DNA of 64,000 nt from Paludibacter sp. GTDB lineage: Bacteria > Bacteroidota > Bacteroidia > Bacteroidales > Paludibacteraceae. Made by a program: the position numbers and the translations under genes. The notes under the pieces were generated by a model that was not told where the DNA came from, made no database searches, and saw only the letters and a program-made list of their open reading frames with translations. Positions 47,688 through 57,033 of this stretch are shown here, one piece after another; the stretch's first letter is position 1; each line of letters opens with the position of its first letter. The DNA lies in the NCBI GenBank assembly GCA_019163375.1, contig JAFLKK010000004.1, positions 558,001 through 622,000 on the forward strand, in the 5' to 3' direction.

Positions 47688-48680
47688 ATGGCTATATTAG
47701 CATTTCAAAAGCCCGAAAAGGTTATCATGATGGAAGCCGACGCATTTCATGGCAAATTTGAATTTCGTCCGCTAGAACCCGGTTACGGTATTACAGTAGG
47801 TAATGCTTTGCGCCGTATCCTATTGTCTTCACTAGAAGGTTTCGCTATTACTTCCATCAAAATAGAAGGAATCGATCATGAGTATTCAACTATTCCGGGA
47901 GTAATCGATGATGTTACAAACATCATTTTAAATTTGAAACAAGTGCGTTTCAAACAAATAGTTGAAGATATCGAAAACGAGAAAGTGACTATTACAGTTT
48001 CTGGAGTAAATTCTTTTAAGGCTGGTGATATTGGAAAATATTTTACCGGTTTTGAAGTGCTTAACCCACAATTAGTAATTTGCGAACTTGATCCTTCTGC
48101 CAGTTTCCAAATTGACATTACGGTGAATAAAGGACGTGGTTACGCTCCGTCGGAAGAAAACAAACCAGCTAACGCTGAGATTGGTGTTATTCCGATTGAT
48201 GCTATCTTTACGCCAATACGTAACGTAAAGTATTCGATTGAAAATTACCGTGTGGAACAAGTTACCGATTACGAGAAATTAGTAATTGAAATTAGTACCG
48301 ATGGTTCTATTCATCCGAAAGATGCCTTGAAAGAAGCTGCTAAAATTCTAATTCACCACTTTATGTTATTCTCTGACGAGAAAATCTCGTTGGAAGTAAC
48401 CGAAGGTGAAGGTAGTGATGAGTTTGACGAAGAAATCTTGCATATGCGTCAATTGCTTAAAACAAAATTGACTGATCTCGAACTATCTGTTCGTGCTCTC
48501 AACTGTTTGAAAGCTGCTGATGTGGATACTTTAGGTCAATTGGCCGGATATCACCGTCATGATTTATTGAAGTTCCGTAACTTCGGTAAAAAATCTCTCA
48601 CCGAGTTAGATGAAAAATTAGAAAGCTTGAATCTGTCATTTGGAATGGATATCGCTAAATATAAATTAGAAAAAGAGTAA
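47688..48680 (+). CDS. rpoA: DNA-directed RNA polymerase subunit alpha
   Basis: 330 aa. The N-terminal dimerisation domain shows [20 protein letters not shown]. The C-terminal domain, which contacts DNA UP elements and activators, is [20 protein letters not shown] followed by [17 protein letters not shown] charged linker joins them. Normal length. Confidence 0.98.
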   Translation: MAILAFQKPEKVIMMEADAFHGKFEFRPLEPGYGITVGNALRRILLSSLEGFAITSIKIEGIDHEYSTIPGVIDDVTNIILNLKQVRFKQIVEDIENEKVTITVSGVNSFKAGDIGKYFTGFEVLNPQLVICELDPSASFQIDITVNKGRGYAPSEENKPANAEIGVIPIDAIFTPIRNVKYSIENYRVEQVTDYEKLVIEISTDGSIHPKDALKEAAKILIHHFMLFSDEKISLEVTEGEGSDEFDEEILHMRQLLKTKLTDLELSVRALNCLKAADVDTLGQLAGYHRHDLLKFRNFGKKSLTELDEKLESLNLSFGMDIAKYKLEKE

Positions 48681-48684
48681 AGAG

Positions 48685-49188
48685 ATGAGACATAATAAAA
48701 AATTTAACCACTTAGGCCGTAAAACGGCTCACAGAAAGGCGATGTTGTCCAATATGGCTTCTTCTCTTATTCAACATAAGAGAATTGCTACTACTTTGGC
48801 TAAAGCTAAAGCCTTGCAAGTTTATGTAGAACCATTGTTGACGAAATCAAAAGAAGATACAACACACTCACGTCGTACAGTATTTAGTCACTTGCAAAAT
48901 AAAGAAATGGTAACTGAACTATTTCAAAATGTTGCAGTGAAAATTGCTAACCGTCCGGGAGGTTATACTCGTATTTTACGTACAGGTTTCCGTTTAGGTG
49001 ATAACGCAGAAATGTGTATCATCGAATTGGTTGACTACAACGAAAATATGTTGAAAGAAAAGGCTGTTAAGAAAGCTGCGCGTACGCGTCGTTCTACAGC
49101 TGCTAAGAAAGAAACTGCTGCTCCGGTAGCAGCTGAAGCTTCGGTTGCTGCACCAGTTGCAACTGAAGAAACTCCAGCAGCTGAGTAA
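48685..49188 (+). CDS. rplQ: 50S ribosomal protein L17
   Basis: 167 aa. The core ([40 protein letters not shown]) is followed by an Ala/Pro/Glu-rich tail of roughly 45 residues ([20 protein letters not shown]) typical of Bacteroidetes L17. Last gene of the cluster, followed by a strong terminator. Confidence 0.96.
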   Translation: MRHNKKFNHLGRKTAHRKAMLSNMASSLIQHKRIATTLAKAKALQVYVEPLLTKSKEDTTHSRRTVFSHLQNKEMVTELFQNVAVKIANRPGGYTRILRTGFRLGDNAEMCIIELVDYNENMLKEKAVKKAARTRRSTAAKKETAAPVAAEASVAAPVATEETPAAE

Positions 49189-49213
49189 TTCAAAATCAAA
49201 ACTTTCTGAATTG

Positions 49214-49246
49214 AAAAGGGAAAGGCTTAGGCTTTTCCCTTTTTTT
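49214..49246 (+). terminator. Intrinsic terminator of the ribosomal protein cluster
   Basis: AAAAGGGAAAGGC and GCTTTTCCCTTTT form the stem, running into seven T residues. It is 26 bp after rplQ. Confidence 0.85.
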
Positions 49247-49317
49247 GTTCTTTTTTGAAGTGTTTCGTCCTTAGAATAGCACATTTTTAGTGATTTTGTG
49301 CATTAATTGTATAATAA

Positions 49318-49349
49318 TTGCACATTTATGAAATAAATGTGTAATTTTG
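49318..49349 (+). promoter_or_regulatory. Promoter of the FadL-type gene
   Basis: TTG at 49318-49320, a 21-bp spacer, TAATTTTG at 49342-49349: a full -33/-7 pair, 79 bp before the start codon. Confidence 0.55.
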
Positions 49350-49427
49350 CAGTTCAAAATTTCATGCAATTTAACGCATGCTTTCTTTGAGATATTGATT
49401 CATATATAAAAACTAAAAAAACAATTT

Positions 49428-51062
49428 ATGACGAAGAGACTTTTGATTATTGCATTTCTTTCTTTGACCGTTGGTTCAACATTCGCCGGTGGTTTATTGA
49501 CTAATACAAATCAGAGTGTACATTTTTTACGTAATCCGGCACGTGACGCTTCTACCGAAATTGATGCCGTTTATACCAACCCCGCAGGTTTGATTTTCTT
49601 ATCCGATGGTTTTCATCTTGCACTTACTAACCAAAGCGTTTTCCAAACGCGTACTATTACTTCTACTTTTGCCCCATTTGCTGCATATAACGATGGTAAT
49701 GCAACCAAAGTGTATAAAGGTGAAGCATCAGCACCGATAGTTCCCAGCTTTCAGTTTGCTTATAAAAAAGATAGATATGCTATTTCTGCATCATTCGCTG
49801 TGACCGGTGGTGGAGGTAAAGCGGTGTTTAATCATGGATTGCCTTCATTCGAAGCGCCTATATCGATGTTACCTTTTTCGCTTACATCTAAAGGTGTTAA
49901 CACTACAAGCTATTCTGTTGACAGCTATATGGAGGGAAAGCAGTTTATCTTTGGACTTCAATTGAACGGTTCTTATAAGTTCAATGATGCATTGTCTGGT
50001 GCATTGGGAATGCGTTTAAATATTGTAAACAATGCGTATGTTGGACACTTGAAGAATATAATGATTAATCCAAATCAACCTGCTTTTGGAGCTTTATACA
50101 ATGGTTCATCATTGGTTTCAGCACCAAAATTCTTCACTGATGCAGCGACCGTCTTAAGTGGATGGTCTACAGGTGCAACAAGTTATGTGGCAGGTTTACA
50201 GCAAATTGTTTCAGGTGGTGGTGGTACAGTATTGCTCGCAAATGGTACTGCCGCAGGTTTGAATACAACTCAAATTGCTCAGATTCAGGGATTGTTAGGA
50301 GCTGCTGGTTTAACTCCTGCGCAAATAGGTGCTATTAATATTCAAACAGCACAGGGTACATTAGCCGCAGCTGCTCCGGTTTTTGCCGGAAAAGCCACAG
50401 CTATGACAACAAGTGCAGCATCCACTGCTGATAAGCAGTTGGATTGTACACAAACTGGTTGGGGAGTAACACCTATTTTAAGTTTAAACTATCATGTGAG
50501 CGGTTTGAACCTTGCAGCAAAATATGAATTTAAAAGTGCGTTGAACGTACAGAATAATACTGTTGTGGATAATACCGGTTTATATGCCGATGGTGTGAAT
50601 ACGCCTCACGATATCCCTGCATTACTGACGATAGGAGGAGAGTATCAATTGTGTGAAAAATTGAAAGTATCTGGAGGTTATCACCATTTTTTCGATTCTG
50701 ATGCTAAAATGGCGAATAATAAGCAACAATATATCAATGGTGGAGTGAACGAGTATTTGTTTGGTACCGAGTACAGCATTAATGAAGTGTTGATGGTTAG
50801 TGCCGGTGGACAAATAACCCGTACAGGCGCTAAGGATGCTTACCAAAGCGATATGAGTTTTAGCTTGAACTCCTATTCTCTCGGTTTTGGTGGTGCTGTG
50901 AAAATCACTCCGGATTTGAGACTGAATATTGCGTATTTCTTTACCAACTATTCTGACTGGACGAAAGCATCTGCTAACTACAACGGAACAACTTTAGCCG
51001 GAACAGATGTATTTAGCCGTACGAACAAAGTTTTTGGTATTGGAGTGGATTATAAATTCTAA
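49428..51062 (+). CDS. OmpP1/FadL/TodX family outer membrane transporter
   Basis: 544 aa outer membrane beta barrel for hydrophobic substrates such as fatty acids. The signal peptide (LLIIAFLSLTVGSTFAGG) is cleaved just before the N-terminal hatch; NPARDASTEIDAVYTNPAGL is the family's NPA signature. It ends with the aromatic barrel closing strand VFGIGVDYKF. A loop of about 140 residues in the middle (residues ~230-330), rich in Ala, Gly, Thr and Gln, makes it longer than E. coli FadL. A single-gene unit with its own promoter and terminator. Confidence 0.9.
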   Translation: MTKRLLIIAFLSLTVGSTFAGGLLTNTNQSVHFLRNPARDASTEIDAVYTNPAGLIFLSDGFHLALTNQSVFQTRTITSTFAPFAAYNDGNATKVYKGEASAPIVPSFQFAYKKDRYAISASFAVTGGGGKAVFNHGLPSFEAPISMLPFSLTSKGVNTTSYSVDSYMEGKQFIFGLQLNGSYKFNDALSGALGMRLNIVNNAYVGHLKNIMINPNQPAFGALYNGSSLVSAPKFFTDAATVLSGWSTGATSYVAGLQQIVSGGGGTVLLANGTAAGLNTTQIAQIQGLLGAAGLTPAQIGAINIQTAQGTLAAAAPVFAGKATAMTTSAASTADKQLDCTQTGWGVTPILSLNYHVSGLNLAAKYEFKSALNVQNNTVVDNTGLYADGVNTPHDIPALLTIGGEYQLCEKLKVSGGYHHFFDSDAKMANNKQQYINGGVNEYLFGTEYSINEVLMVSAGGQITRTGAKDAYQSDMSFSLNSYSLGFGGAVKITPDLRLNIAYFFTNYSDWTKASANYNGTTLAGTDVFSRTNKVFGIGVDYKF

Positions 51063-51083
51063 CGAGAGTTTGCTCTTGTAACT

Positions 51084-51117
51084 AAAAAAGGGAAAAGCTG
51101 GTGCTTTTCCCTTTTTT
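51084..51117. terminator. Bidirectional terminator between the FadL and Nudix genes
   Basis: AAAAAAGGGAAAAGC pairs perfectly with GCTTTTCCCTTTTTT around TGGT. The A-tract and T-tract let it work on both strands, for the two convergent genes. Confidence 0.9.
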
Positions 51118-51127
51118 AGTTTAATAT

Positions 51128-52285
51128 TTATTTTCCACCACTGGGCTGCTGGTAAATGACTTCCTTTAATTTGCAATTGCAATTGCATTTTCCGGTCTCC
51201 AACAATCCACTTCGTTGCAGTAGATCGTATTCTATTTTGAAATTCTCGGTGAATATACCTTTGTCAAGGTTTTCTTCAATTTGTTGCTGTGTCCACCATT
51301 TTGTCAATTCAATAAAGGTTGGATTTGGATTTATCTCTGTAAGCTGGCAACTGACAAACAGAAAGGCGTATTGGTGCTCTTTAGGGGTTTCGCTTATATA
51401 GTTGGACAGATACATGTATTTTACTCCTTTAAGTGCATACCGCTCCTCTGTAGTGCGATCAATGCATTGTTCTATTGTTTCTCCTACACGCACATGATTA
51501 GAAATGGCTGTATCCCAAAAGCCGGGGAATATTAAATCTTCAGCCGAGCGTTTTTGCATAAAAATCATACCTTTGTCTACCAAAATTACCCGCACAATCG
51601 GGTGCATGTATTTTTTCTCGTCGGAGAGGCTTGTCAGATGTTGTATACTACCAATGATTTTGCCCTGTTCACTGACTATCGGCCACCATTCTTCACTAAC
51701 CAGCTTTGAACGGATAATATACACACGTACCACTTCAAAAACAGAGAGCGTTAGAATGATCCCAATAAAGATAGCCTGTAAAACCTGAAAGTAAACTGAA
51801 TAATTTGCAGGGGCAAGTACACGAAGCATTAAATTTGAAGAAATATAAACCAGAAGTACAAAGAACATTGCCCAAAAAGCCCGGTACAATTCATTGAAAT
51901 TATTCGACATGGGAATCAGGCGTGGTACTATTTGCAAAATCAGGCGTTGTATCTGTTTGCGGAAAAGTAGAAACAGTATGACAAAGGCAAGTACAACGAG
52001 TTTATCTTCTACACCCTGAAAAAGCATTGGTAGTGGCAACAAGGAGGCAAGACTGGCAAAAATACCAATCCCCATAAACATAAACGTGAATACGAGGTTC
52101 CAAATGAAAATTTGATTGTATCGGAAGTAAATGTAAATTACTATGCTAAAAGCAACCGGAAATGCTACTTTCCATGCTATATCCATGCCCCAAAGTTCGT
52201 CGACTACCAAAAATAAGAGTAGTGGTAAGAAATGGAGCACGGGGTTAAAAAAAGATTCTTTTATTTGTTTTTTTAGTTTTATCAT
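51128..52285 (-). CDS. Integral membrane protein with C-terminal Nudix-like domain
   Basis: 385 aa. Residues 1 to ~215 have about six membrane helices in pairs. A Nudix-type domain follows from ~235: HPIVRVILVDKGMIFMQKR, then a degenerate Nudix box in RVGETIEQCIDRTTEERYAL. There the leading Gly is missing and the usual RExxEE core reads RTTEER, so one metal-binding Glu is kept but hydrolysis is uncertain. The tail is Cys-rich (GKCNCNCKLKE). A membrane-tethered Nudix domain is unusual; it may sense rather than cut a nucleotide. The gene is convergent with the FadL gene. Confidence 0.75.
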   Translation of the reverse strand: MIKLKKQIKESFFNPVLHFLPLLLFLVVDELWGMDIAWKVAFPVAFSIVIYIYFRYNQIFIWNLVFTFMFMGIGIFASLASLLPLPMLFQGVEDKLVVLAFVILFLLFRKQIQRLILQIVPRLIPMSNNFNELYRAFWAMFFVLLVYISSNLMLRVLAPANYSVYFQVLQAIFIGIILTLSVFEVVRVYIIRSKLVSEEWWPIVSEQGKIIGSIQHLTSLSDEKKYMHPIVRVILVDKGMIFMQKRSAEDLIFPGFWDTAISNHVRVGETIEQCIDRTTEERYALKGVKYMYLSNYISETPKEHQYAFLFVSCQLTEINPNPTFIELTKWWTQQQIEENLDKGIFTENFKIEYDLLQRSGLLETGKCNCNCKLKEVIYQQPSGGK

Positions 52286-52382
52286 ATCAGTCAGCTAGTG
52301 TCATCGAAATACTAACAACGGTAACCAATTATAGTTTGTTTTGGAATAAAAAAAGAACCAAAGTGTAGTTTTTGCATGTTTC

Positions 52383-52415
52383 TCTGTGTAAAAAGGGTAG
52401 TCTCTTTTACACAGA
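52383..52415. repeat. Inverted repeat between the Nudix and riboflavin synthase genes
   Basis: TCTGTGTAAAA pairs with TTTTACACAGA over an 11-nt loop. No T-run follows in the direction of either gene. It lies downstream of ribE and upstream of the Nudix gene, both on the minus strand; it could be a weak terminator or an operator. Confidence 0.45.
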
Positions 52416-52474
52416 AAAACCACAAAGAAGAGCATTCCTTGTGGATTTTCATATTCGATAAGCACCTCTATGAT

Positions 52475-53077
52475 TTAGCTAAACGCCATCATTCGGCTTA
52501 CGTATTTTCCAATAATGTCAAATTCGATGTTCACTACTGTGCCTACTTCAATTTGGTGGAAATTGGTATGTTCGTAGGTGTATGGAATAATGGCTACCTG
52601 AAAGCTATTGTCGGTAGGGTTGCACACGGTAAGGCTGACACCATTAACCGTAGCCGAACCTTTGTCGACGGTCATGTATCCACGTTTGGCCATCACACTG
52701 TCAAATGCATATTCGAAAGTAAAGTACCAACTGCCATCGGCTTCTTTTACTTCGGTGCAGACCGCTGTTTGGTCAACATGTCCCTGAACGATATGGCCGT
52801 CCAGACGACCGTTCATAAGCATGCTGCGTTCAAGATTTACCTTGCTGCCCGGTACGAGAAGTCCAAGGTTGGTGCAGTCCAGCGTTTCTTTGATGGCGGT
52901 AACAGTGTAAGTGTCGTCTTTTATCGAAACAACGGTAAGGCAAACGCCATTATGGGCTACACTTTGGTCAATTTTTAATTCGTTGGTGAACGAACATGCC
53001 ATGGTTATATGCAAATTTTCCTGTTCTTTGTTTAGTGCAACTACGGTGGCTGCTTCTTCAATTATTCCTGAAAACAT
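52475..53077 (-). CDS. ribE: Riboflavin synthase, alpha subunit
   Basis: 200 aa. Converts two 6,7-dimethyl-8-ribityllumazine molecules into riboflavin. It has two lumazine-binding repeats: MFSGIIEEAATVV and NGVCLTVV in the first, GYMTVDKGSATVNGVSLTV in the second, with GHIVQGHVDQTA at the junction. No other rib genes are nearby and no FMN riboswitch is seen in the short upstream region. Confidence 0.95.
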   Translation of the reverse strand: MFSGIIEEAATVVALNKEQENLHITMACSFTNELKIDQSVAHNGVCLTVVSIKDDTYTVTAIKETLDCTNLGLLVPGSKVNLERSMLMNGRLDGHIVQGHVDQTAVCTEVKEADGSWYFTFEYAFDSVMAKRGYMTVDKGSATVNGVSLTVCNPTDNSFQVAIIPYTYEHTNFHQIEVGTVVNIEFDIIGKYVSRMMAFS

Positions 53078-53166
53078 ATTATTTATATTTACAATTTGAT
53101 GATTTACAATTTACTGCTGATTGCGAACTAAAGATGAATTGATTCTTCAGAATACTATTTCATTCC

Positions 53167-55347
53167 TTATCTCGATACACTTTTTACACCTTTTACCAGT
53201 TTGATTTTTTTTACGATATCTTCCAGTTCCTTGGTGTCACTCACCATAATGGTAAGGTTGCCCTGAAACAGTCCTGCGCTTGAATCGATGGAGATGGAGC
53301 GCAAAGAGATGTTTTTTTCTTTGGATATCAGCGACGTTACATTCGTTACAATACCAATATCGTCGTGCCCTACAATGTGCAAGGTGATGGGGTACTGCGA
53401 TCCGATGGATTTGCCGGACCACCGTGCATTGACGATACGATACCCTAAACGAGCAATCATTTGAGGCGCATTCGGACAGTCGGTACGATGGATTTTGATA
53501 CCTCCCGATACAGATACAAAGCCAAATACATCATCACCATAAATAGGATGGCAGCAATTGGCCAGTTTGAAGTCGATACCTTTCAAATTTTCTCCGATAA
53601 CGAGTACATCTTCTTTGCTTGATGTTTCTACATTCGTATCTTTCGAAAACGAATCCGCTTTTCGCGATTCGGGTTGTTCCGGTAAGGTTTGTTTGTCCAA
53701 ATCCAGATAGGCATCCCGCACTATGTGCATGTCCAATTTTTCGTGGGCTATTTCCTGATAGAAGTCACTAACCGTTTTGAATCCTTTTTTCTTGGCCAGA
53801 CGAGAAAGTTTTCCATCGTCGAGCTCTATTTTCCAGTTCTTGAAGCGGCGTACGATGGTTTCACGACCCATTTCTGCATCTTTAAACTCTACATCTTTAA
53901 GCGCCTGACGAATCTTCGTTTTTGCTCTCGAGGTGGTAACCACTTTCAACCATGCAGGGTTCGGCTTTTGCGTGGGCGAAGTCAATACTTTTACCTGATC
54001 GCCGTTGTTGAGCACATATTTGATGGGCATGTTTTTGCCATTAACCTGTGCTCCCACACATTTCGAACCTAAGGCGGTGTGAATGGAAAAAGCAAAGTCG
54101 AGCGCAGTGGCACCTTTGGGCAGCTTGTGTAAATCGCCGTTTGGGGTGAAAACAAAGACTTCTTTATCGTACAAATTCAACTTGAATTCATCCATGAAGT
54201 CTACCGCGTTCAATTCGGGGTTTTCGAGTATCTCCCGAATGTTTTTCAACCATTCGTCCATGCCCGATTCACTTTTGATACCTTTGTATTTCCAGTGTGC
54301 AGCAAGTCCTTTTTCGGCCACCTCGTCCATACGCACGCTTCGAATCTGAACTTCCACCCATCTACCTTCGGGTCCCAACACGGTAGTGTGGAGACTTTCA
54401 TATCCATTTGTTTTAGGGATAGAAAGCCAGTCGCGTAAGCGTTTGGGGTTGGGTTGGTACATATCGGCTACGATGGAGTAAGCCTGCCAACATGCAGCTT
54501 TTTCCTTTTCGAAAGGTACATCGAAAATGATGCGGATGGCAAAAAGGTCGTATATGTTTTCGAAAGGTGTATTCTGTTTTTTTATTTTATTATAAATGGA
54601 ATTGATAGACTTTGTACGTCCTTTTATCTCAAACGTAAATCCCAACGCTTCAATTTTCTGTTTCAACGGAGTGATAAACTCTGATATAAATTGATCGCGC
54701 GAGCTTTTTGTTTCATTTATTTTGGTGGCAATTTCACGATAAATATCTCTGTTGGTATATTTCAACGAAAGATCTTCTAGCTCTGTTTTGATGGCATACA
54801 ATCCCATACGGTGGGCGAGTGGTGCATACAAAAATGAACTTTCGCGGGCGGTATTCTGCCGGTCTTCTTCCGATGCTGTATCCAGCTCGCGCATGGTTTG
54901 CAGATGTTCGGCGATGATGATAAGAATAACGCGAATATCTTGTGCGAAAGTAAGGAATAGCTTTCTGAAATTTTCGGTTTCGAGCGACGAATTGCGGGCA
55001 TATAATTCCTGTACCCGTATCATTCCCTGCATGATGGATGAGATCTGGGTGTTGAATGTTTTTTCAATTTCTTCAACCGACAGCAACTTTTTCTCTACCA
55101 TTTCGTGAAGAAGGATGCTCAACACGGCGGCCTTTCCGAGTCCGATTTCTGATAATAAGATTTCTGTAATCTTTATCTTTGTAGAAATATGTTTTTCAAT
55201 GTTTTGCTCTTTCGGCGAAACCTGATTGGAAAATTTGATGAAAATATTTTTTAATTCCTTCCTCTCATCGTAGGCGAAAAGGTTGGAGTGCGCGCTCACT
55301 ATCTTGCGATACAGAGTAGCTATGGTATGTGTTTGAGTCGTTTTCAT
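53167..55347 (-). CDS. RelA/SpoT family (p)ppGpp synthetase with degenerate hydrolase domain
   Basis: 726 aa stringent-response enzyme. The HD domain is altered: the usual HD-VVED reads HEMVEK (His81, Glu82), and the later metal-site LADRLHNMR reads IAEHLQTMR. Both catalytic Asp positions are therefore Glu and the hydrolase is probably inactive. The synthetase domain is intact (FEIKGRTKSINSIYNKIKK, IPKTNGYESLHTTVLGPEGR, EKGLAAHWKYK). TGS (VFVFTPNGDLHKLPKGATAL) and a C-terminal ACT domain follow. It should make ppGpp on starved ribosomes; a second, bifunctional enzyme is expected elsewhere in the genome. Confidence 0.9.
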   Translation of the reverse strand: MKTTQTHTIATLYRKIVSAHSNLFAYDERKELKNIFIKFSNQVSPKEQNIEKHISTKIKITEILLSEIGLGKAAVLSILLHEMVEKKLLSVEEIEKTFNTQISSIMQGMIRVQELYARNSSLETENFRKLFLTFAQDIRVILIIIAEHLQTMRELDTASEEDRQNTARESSFLYAPLAHRMGLYAIKTELEDLSLKYTNRDIYREIATKINETKSSRDQFISEFITPLKQKIEALGFTFEIKGRTKSINSIYNKIKKQNTPFENIYDLFAIRIIFDVPFEKEKAACWQAYSIVADMYQPNPKRLRDWLSIPKTNGYESLHTTVLGPEGRWVEVQIRSVRMDEVAEKGLAAHWKYKGIKSESGMDEWLKNIREILENPELNAVDFMDEFKLNLYDKEVFVFTPNGDLHKLPKGATALDFAFSIHTALGSKCVGAQVNGKNMPIKYVLNNGDQVKVLTSPTQKPNPAWLKVVTTSRAKTKIRQALKDVEFKDAEMGRETIVRRFKNWKIELDDGKLSRLAKKKGFKTVSDFYQEIAHEKLDMHIVRDAYLDLDKQTLPEQPESRKADSFSKDTNVETSSKEDVLVIGENLKGIDFKLANCCHPIYGDDVFGFVSVSGGIKIHRTDCPNAPQMIARLGYRIVNARWSGKSIGSQYPITLHIVGHDDIGIVTNVTSLISKEKNISLRSISIDSSAGLFQGNLTIMVSDTKELEDIVKKIKLVKGVKSVSR

Positions 55348-55453
55348 AAGGAATGGGCGGTTGGTGAGTGCAATAAATATTAATATATAGCACTGAATAA
55401 AAACATCTTAGCCAAGTTGAACTCATTGATACAGAAATGAGCCAATTGTAGTG

Positions 55454-55488
55454 CAAATATACGACACAAAATTCAAGAACATACCAAA
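55454..55488 (-). promoter_or_regulatory. Promoter of the RelA/SpoT gene
   Basis: On the minus strand TATATTTG (55454-55461) is an exact -7 box, with TTTG 23 bp upstream, at the long end of normal spacing. The leader is about 105 nt. Confidence 0.4.
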
Positions 55489-55573
55489 TTAGATTAGAAA
55501 AAGTCAGTTTGACGGTGATATGCACCGAATTGCATAAAAACGCAAAATAAGACGATAAAAAATGCATAGAAAA

Positions 55574-55603
55574 TTGATGAGTGGATTTTTCTTTCTAAAT
55601 TTG
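55574..55603 (+). promoter_or_regulatory. Promoter of the DUF3822-rsmD genes
   Basis: TTG at 55574-55576, a 19-bp spacer and TAAATTTG at 55596-55603. Together with the minus-strand boxes near 55460 it makes a divergent promoter region. Confidence 0.6.
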
Positions 55604-55653
55604 CAAACCGTAAAGGTTTTTTGAATTGAATTTTACAAATTTGTTACTTTAAT

Positions 55654-56373
55654 ATGGAAAAAGTTTCCTCAACAAGGGATTATAATCAATATAGCTTATC
55701 CATTCGATTTAGTTCGGATGGATTTTCTTTATCGGTGCACGATGAATTAAACAAGTTACTTTCCATAAAAAAAGTATCGGCCTTCCTATACTCCCTTTCG
55801 GAGGAAGAAATTATACATTTGCTGATGCATGAGCCTGAACTTCAGGTGAACTGCAAGAATATACGATTGGTTTGCGAGTTGGATACATACGCTTTTGTGC
55901 CCGCTTCAATTTTTAAACCGGAGCAGGCAGAGTTGTTTTTATTTTATCAGGATAAAAAAGACAAACCCGAAATGACACTTTACAATGAACTGGCCGACTG
56001 GGACATGGTAAATGTTTTTTCAATTCCGTTGGCTTTGCATGCTGCACTCACACATATGTACCCCGATGTGGTTTTGGAGCATCATTTGAGTAATTTTTTT
56101 ACGGATAAGATTAATCCAAACAATAACAACTGCCTTCAGATTTGGGTGCGGTCTAAAATGATGGATGTGGTGGTAATGACCGATGCCAAACCTGTTCTGA
56201 TAAACAGTTTTACCTATCGCAGTACCGAAGATTTTGTGTATTTTACGCTTCATGTATTTGAGCAACTGTCGCTCAGCACCGAAAAATACGATGTGAGACT
56301 GCACGGAATGCATAAACTGAATGATTTGCAGATGAATGTTCAGAAATACGTGAAAACGGTGGTGTATTGCTAA
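55654..56373 (+). CDS. DUF3822 family protein
   Basis: 239 aa cytoplasmic protein without signal or membrane segment. It matches the Bacteroidetes-specific DUF3822 family in length, in the start (YSLSIRFSSDGFSLSVHDE) and in its usual place before rsmD. The duplicated pattern of strands and helices suggests an actin-like ATPase fold, but I see no convincing nucleotide motif. Function unknown; co-transcription with rsmD (46 bp apart) hints at a link to ribosome or cell-envelope housekeeping. Confidence 0.8.
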   Translation: MEKVSSTRDYNQYSLSIRFSSDGFSLSVHDELNKLLSIKKVSAFLYSLSEEEIIHLLMHEPELQVNCKNIRLVCELDTYAFVPASIFKPEQAELFLFYQDKKDKPEMTLYNELADWDMVNVFSIPLALHAALTHMYPDVVLEHHLSNFFTDKINPNNNNCLQIWVRSKMMDVVVMTDAKPVLINSFTYRSTEDFVYFTLHVFEQLSLSTEKYDVRLHGMHKLNDLQMNVQKYVKTVVYC

Positions 56374-56419
56374 TTGTTAGTTGACAGTTAGAACCAACAA
56401 ATTTTTAAATTGAATTACG

Positions 56420-56956
56420 ATGAGAATTATTAGTGGAAAATATAAGGGACGTAGAATTAGTGCGCCAAGTAATATCACAGCACGTCCTACAACCGATTTT
56501 GCCAAAGAGGGTTTGTTTAATTTGTTGAACAACCGGATAGATTTTGAAGGGATTGATGTGCTTGATTTATTTGCAGGAACGGGTGGGATAGGAGTGGAGT
56601 TTGTATCGCGCGACTGCAAGAGTGTTATCAGTATTGAGCAAAATGAACGTCACTGTGCTTTTATTCGCAAGGTATGTGCTGAATTGAAGATTGATAACCT
56701 GTCGTTGATGAGAACGGATGTTTTCAAGTTCATAAACAGTTGTCACACGCAGTTCGATATGATTTTTGCCGATCCTCCTTACGAGTTGGATAAACTGGCA
56801 GAGATTCCGAATCTTATTTTTGCGCAGAACATGCTTAAACCCGATGGACTTTTCGTGCTGGAACATTCGTCTAAGAATAGTTTTGAGCTTCACCCTAACT
56901 TTAGCGACCACCGCAGCTATGGAAGCGTAAACTTTACTTTTTTTGAAATGAAATAG
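56420..56956 (+). CDS. rsmD: 16S rRNA (guanine(966)-N(2))-methyltransferase RsmD
   Basis: 178 aa SAM-dependent methyltransferase acting on 30S particles. MRIISGKYKGRRISAP is the family N-terminus. VLDLFAGTGGIGVEFVSR is the SAM-binding motif I and MIFADPPYEL the catalytic NPPY-type motif IV. Length is standard. Probably in an operon with the DUF3822 gene. Confidence 0.95.
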   Translation: MRIISGKYKGRRISAPSNITARPTTDFAKEGLFNLLNNRIDFEGIDVLDLFAGTGGIGVEFVSRDCKSVISIEQNERHCAFIRKVCAELKIDNLSLMRTDVFKFINSCHTQFDMIFADPPYELDKLAEIPNLIFAQNMLKPDGLFVLEHSSKNSFELHPNFSDHRSYGSVNFTFFEMK

Positions 56957-57033
56957 ATTAATCAGTCATCAGTCAACAGTCAACAGTTTCTAGTTTGTGT
57001 ATCTCTCTCTGGTATAAATAAGGGTAAGAATAA

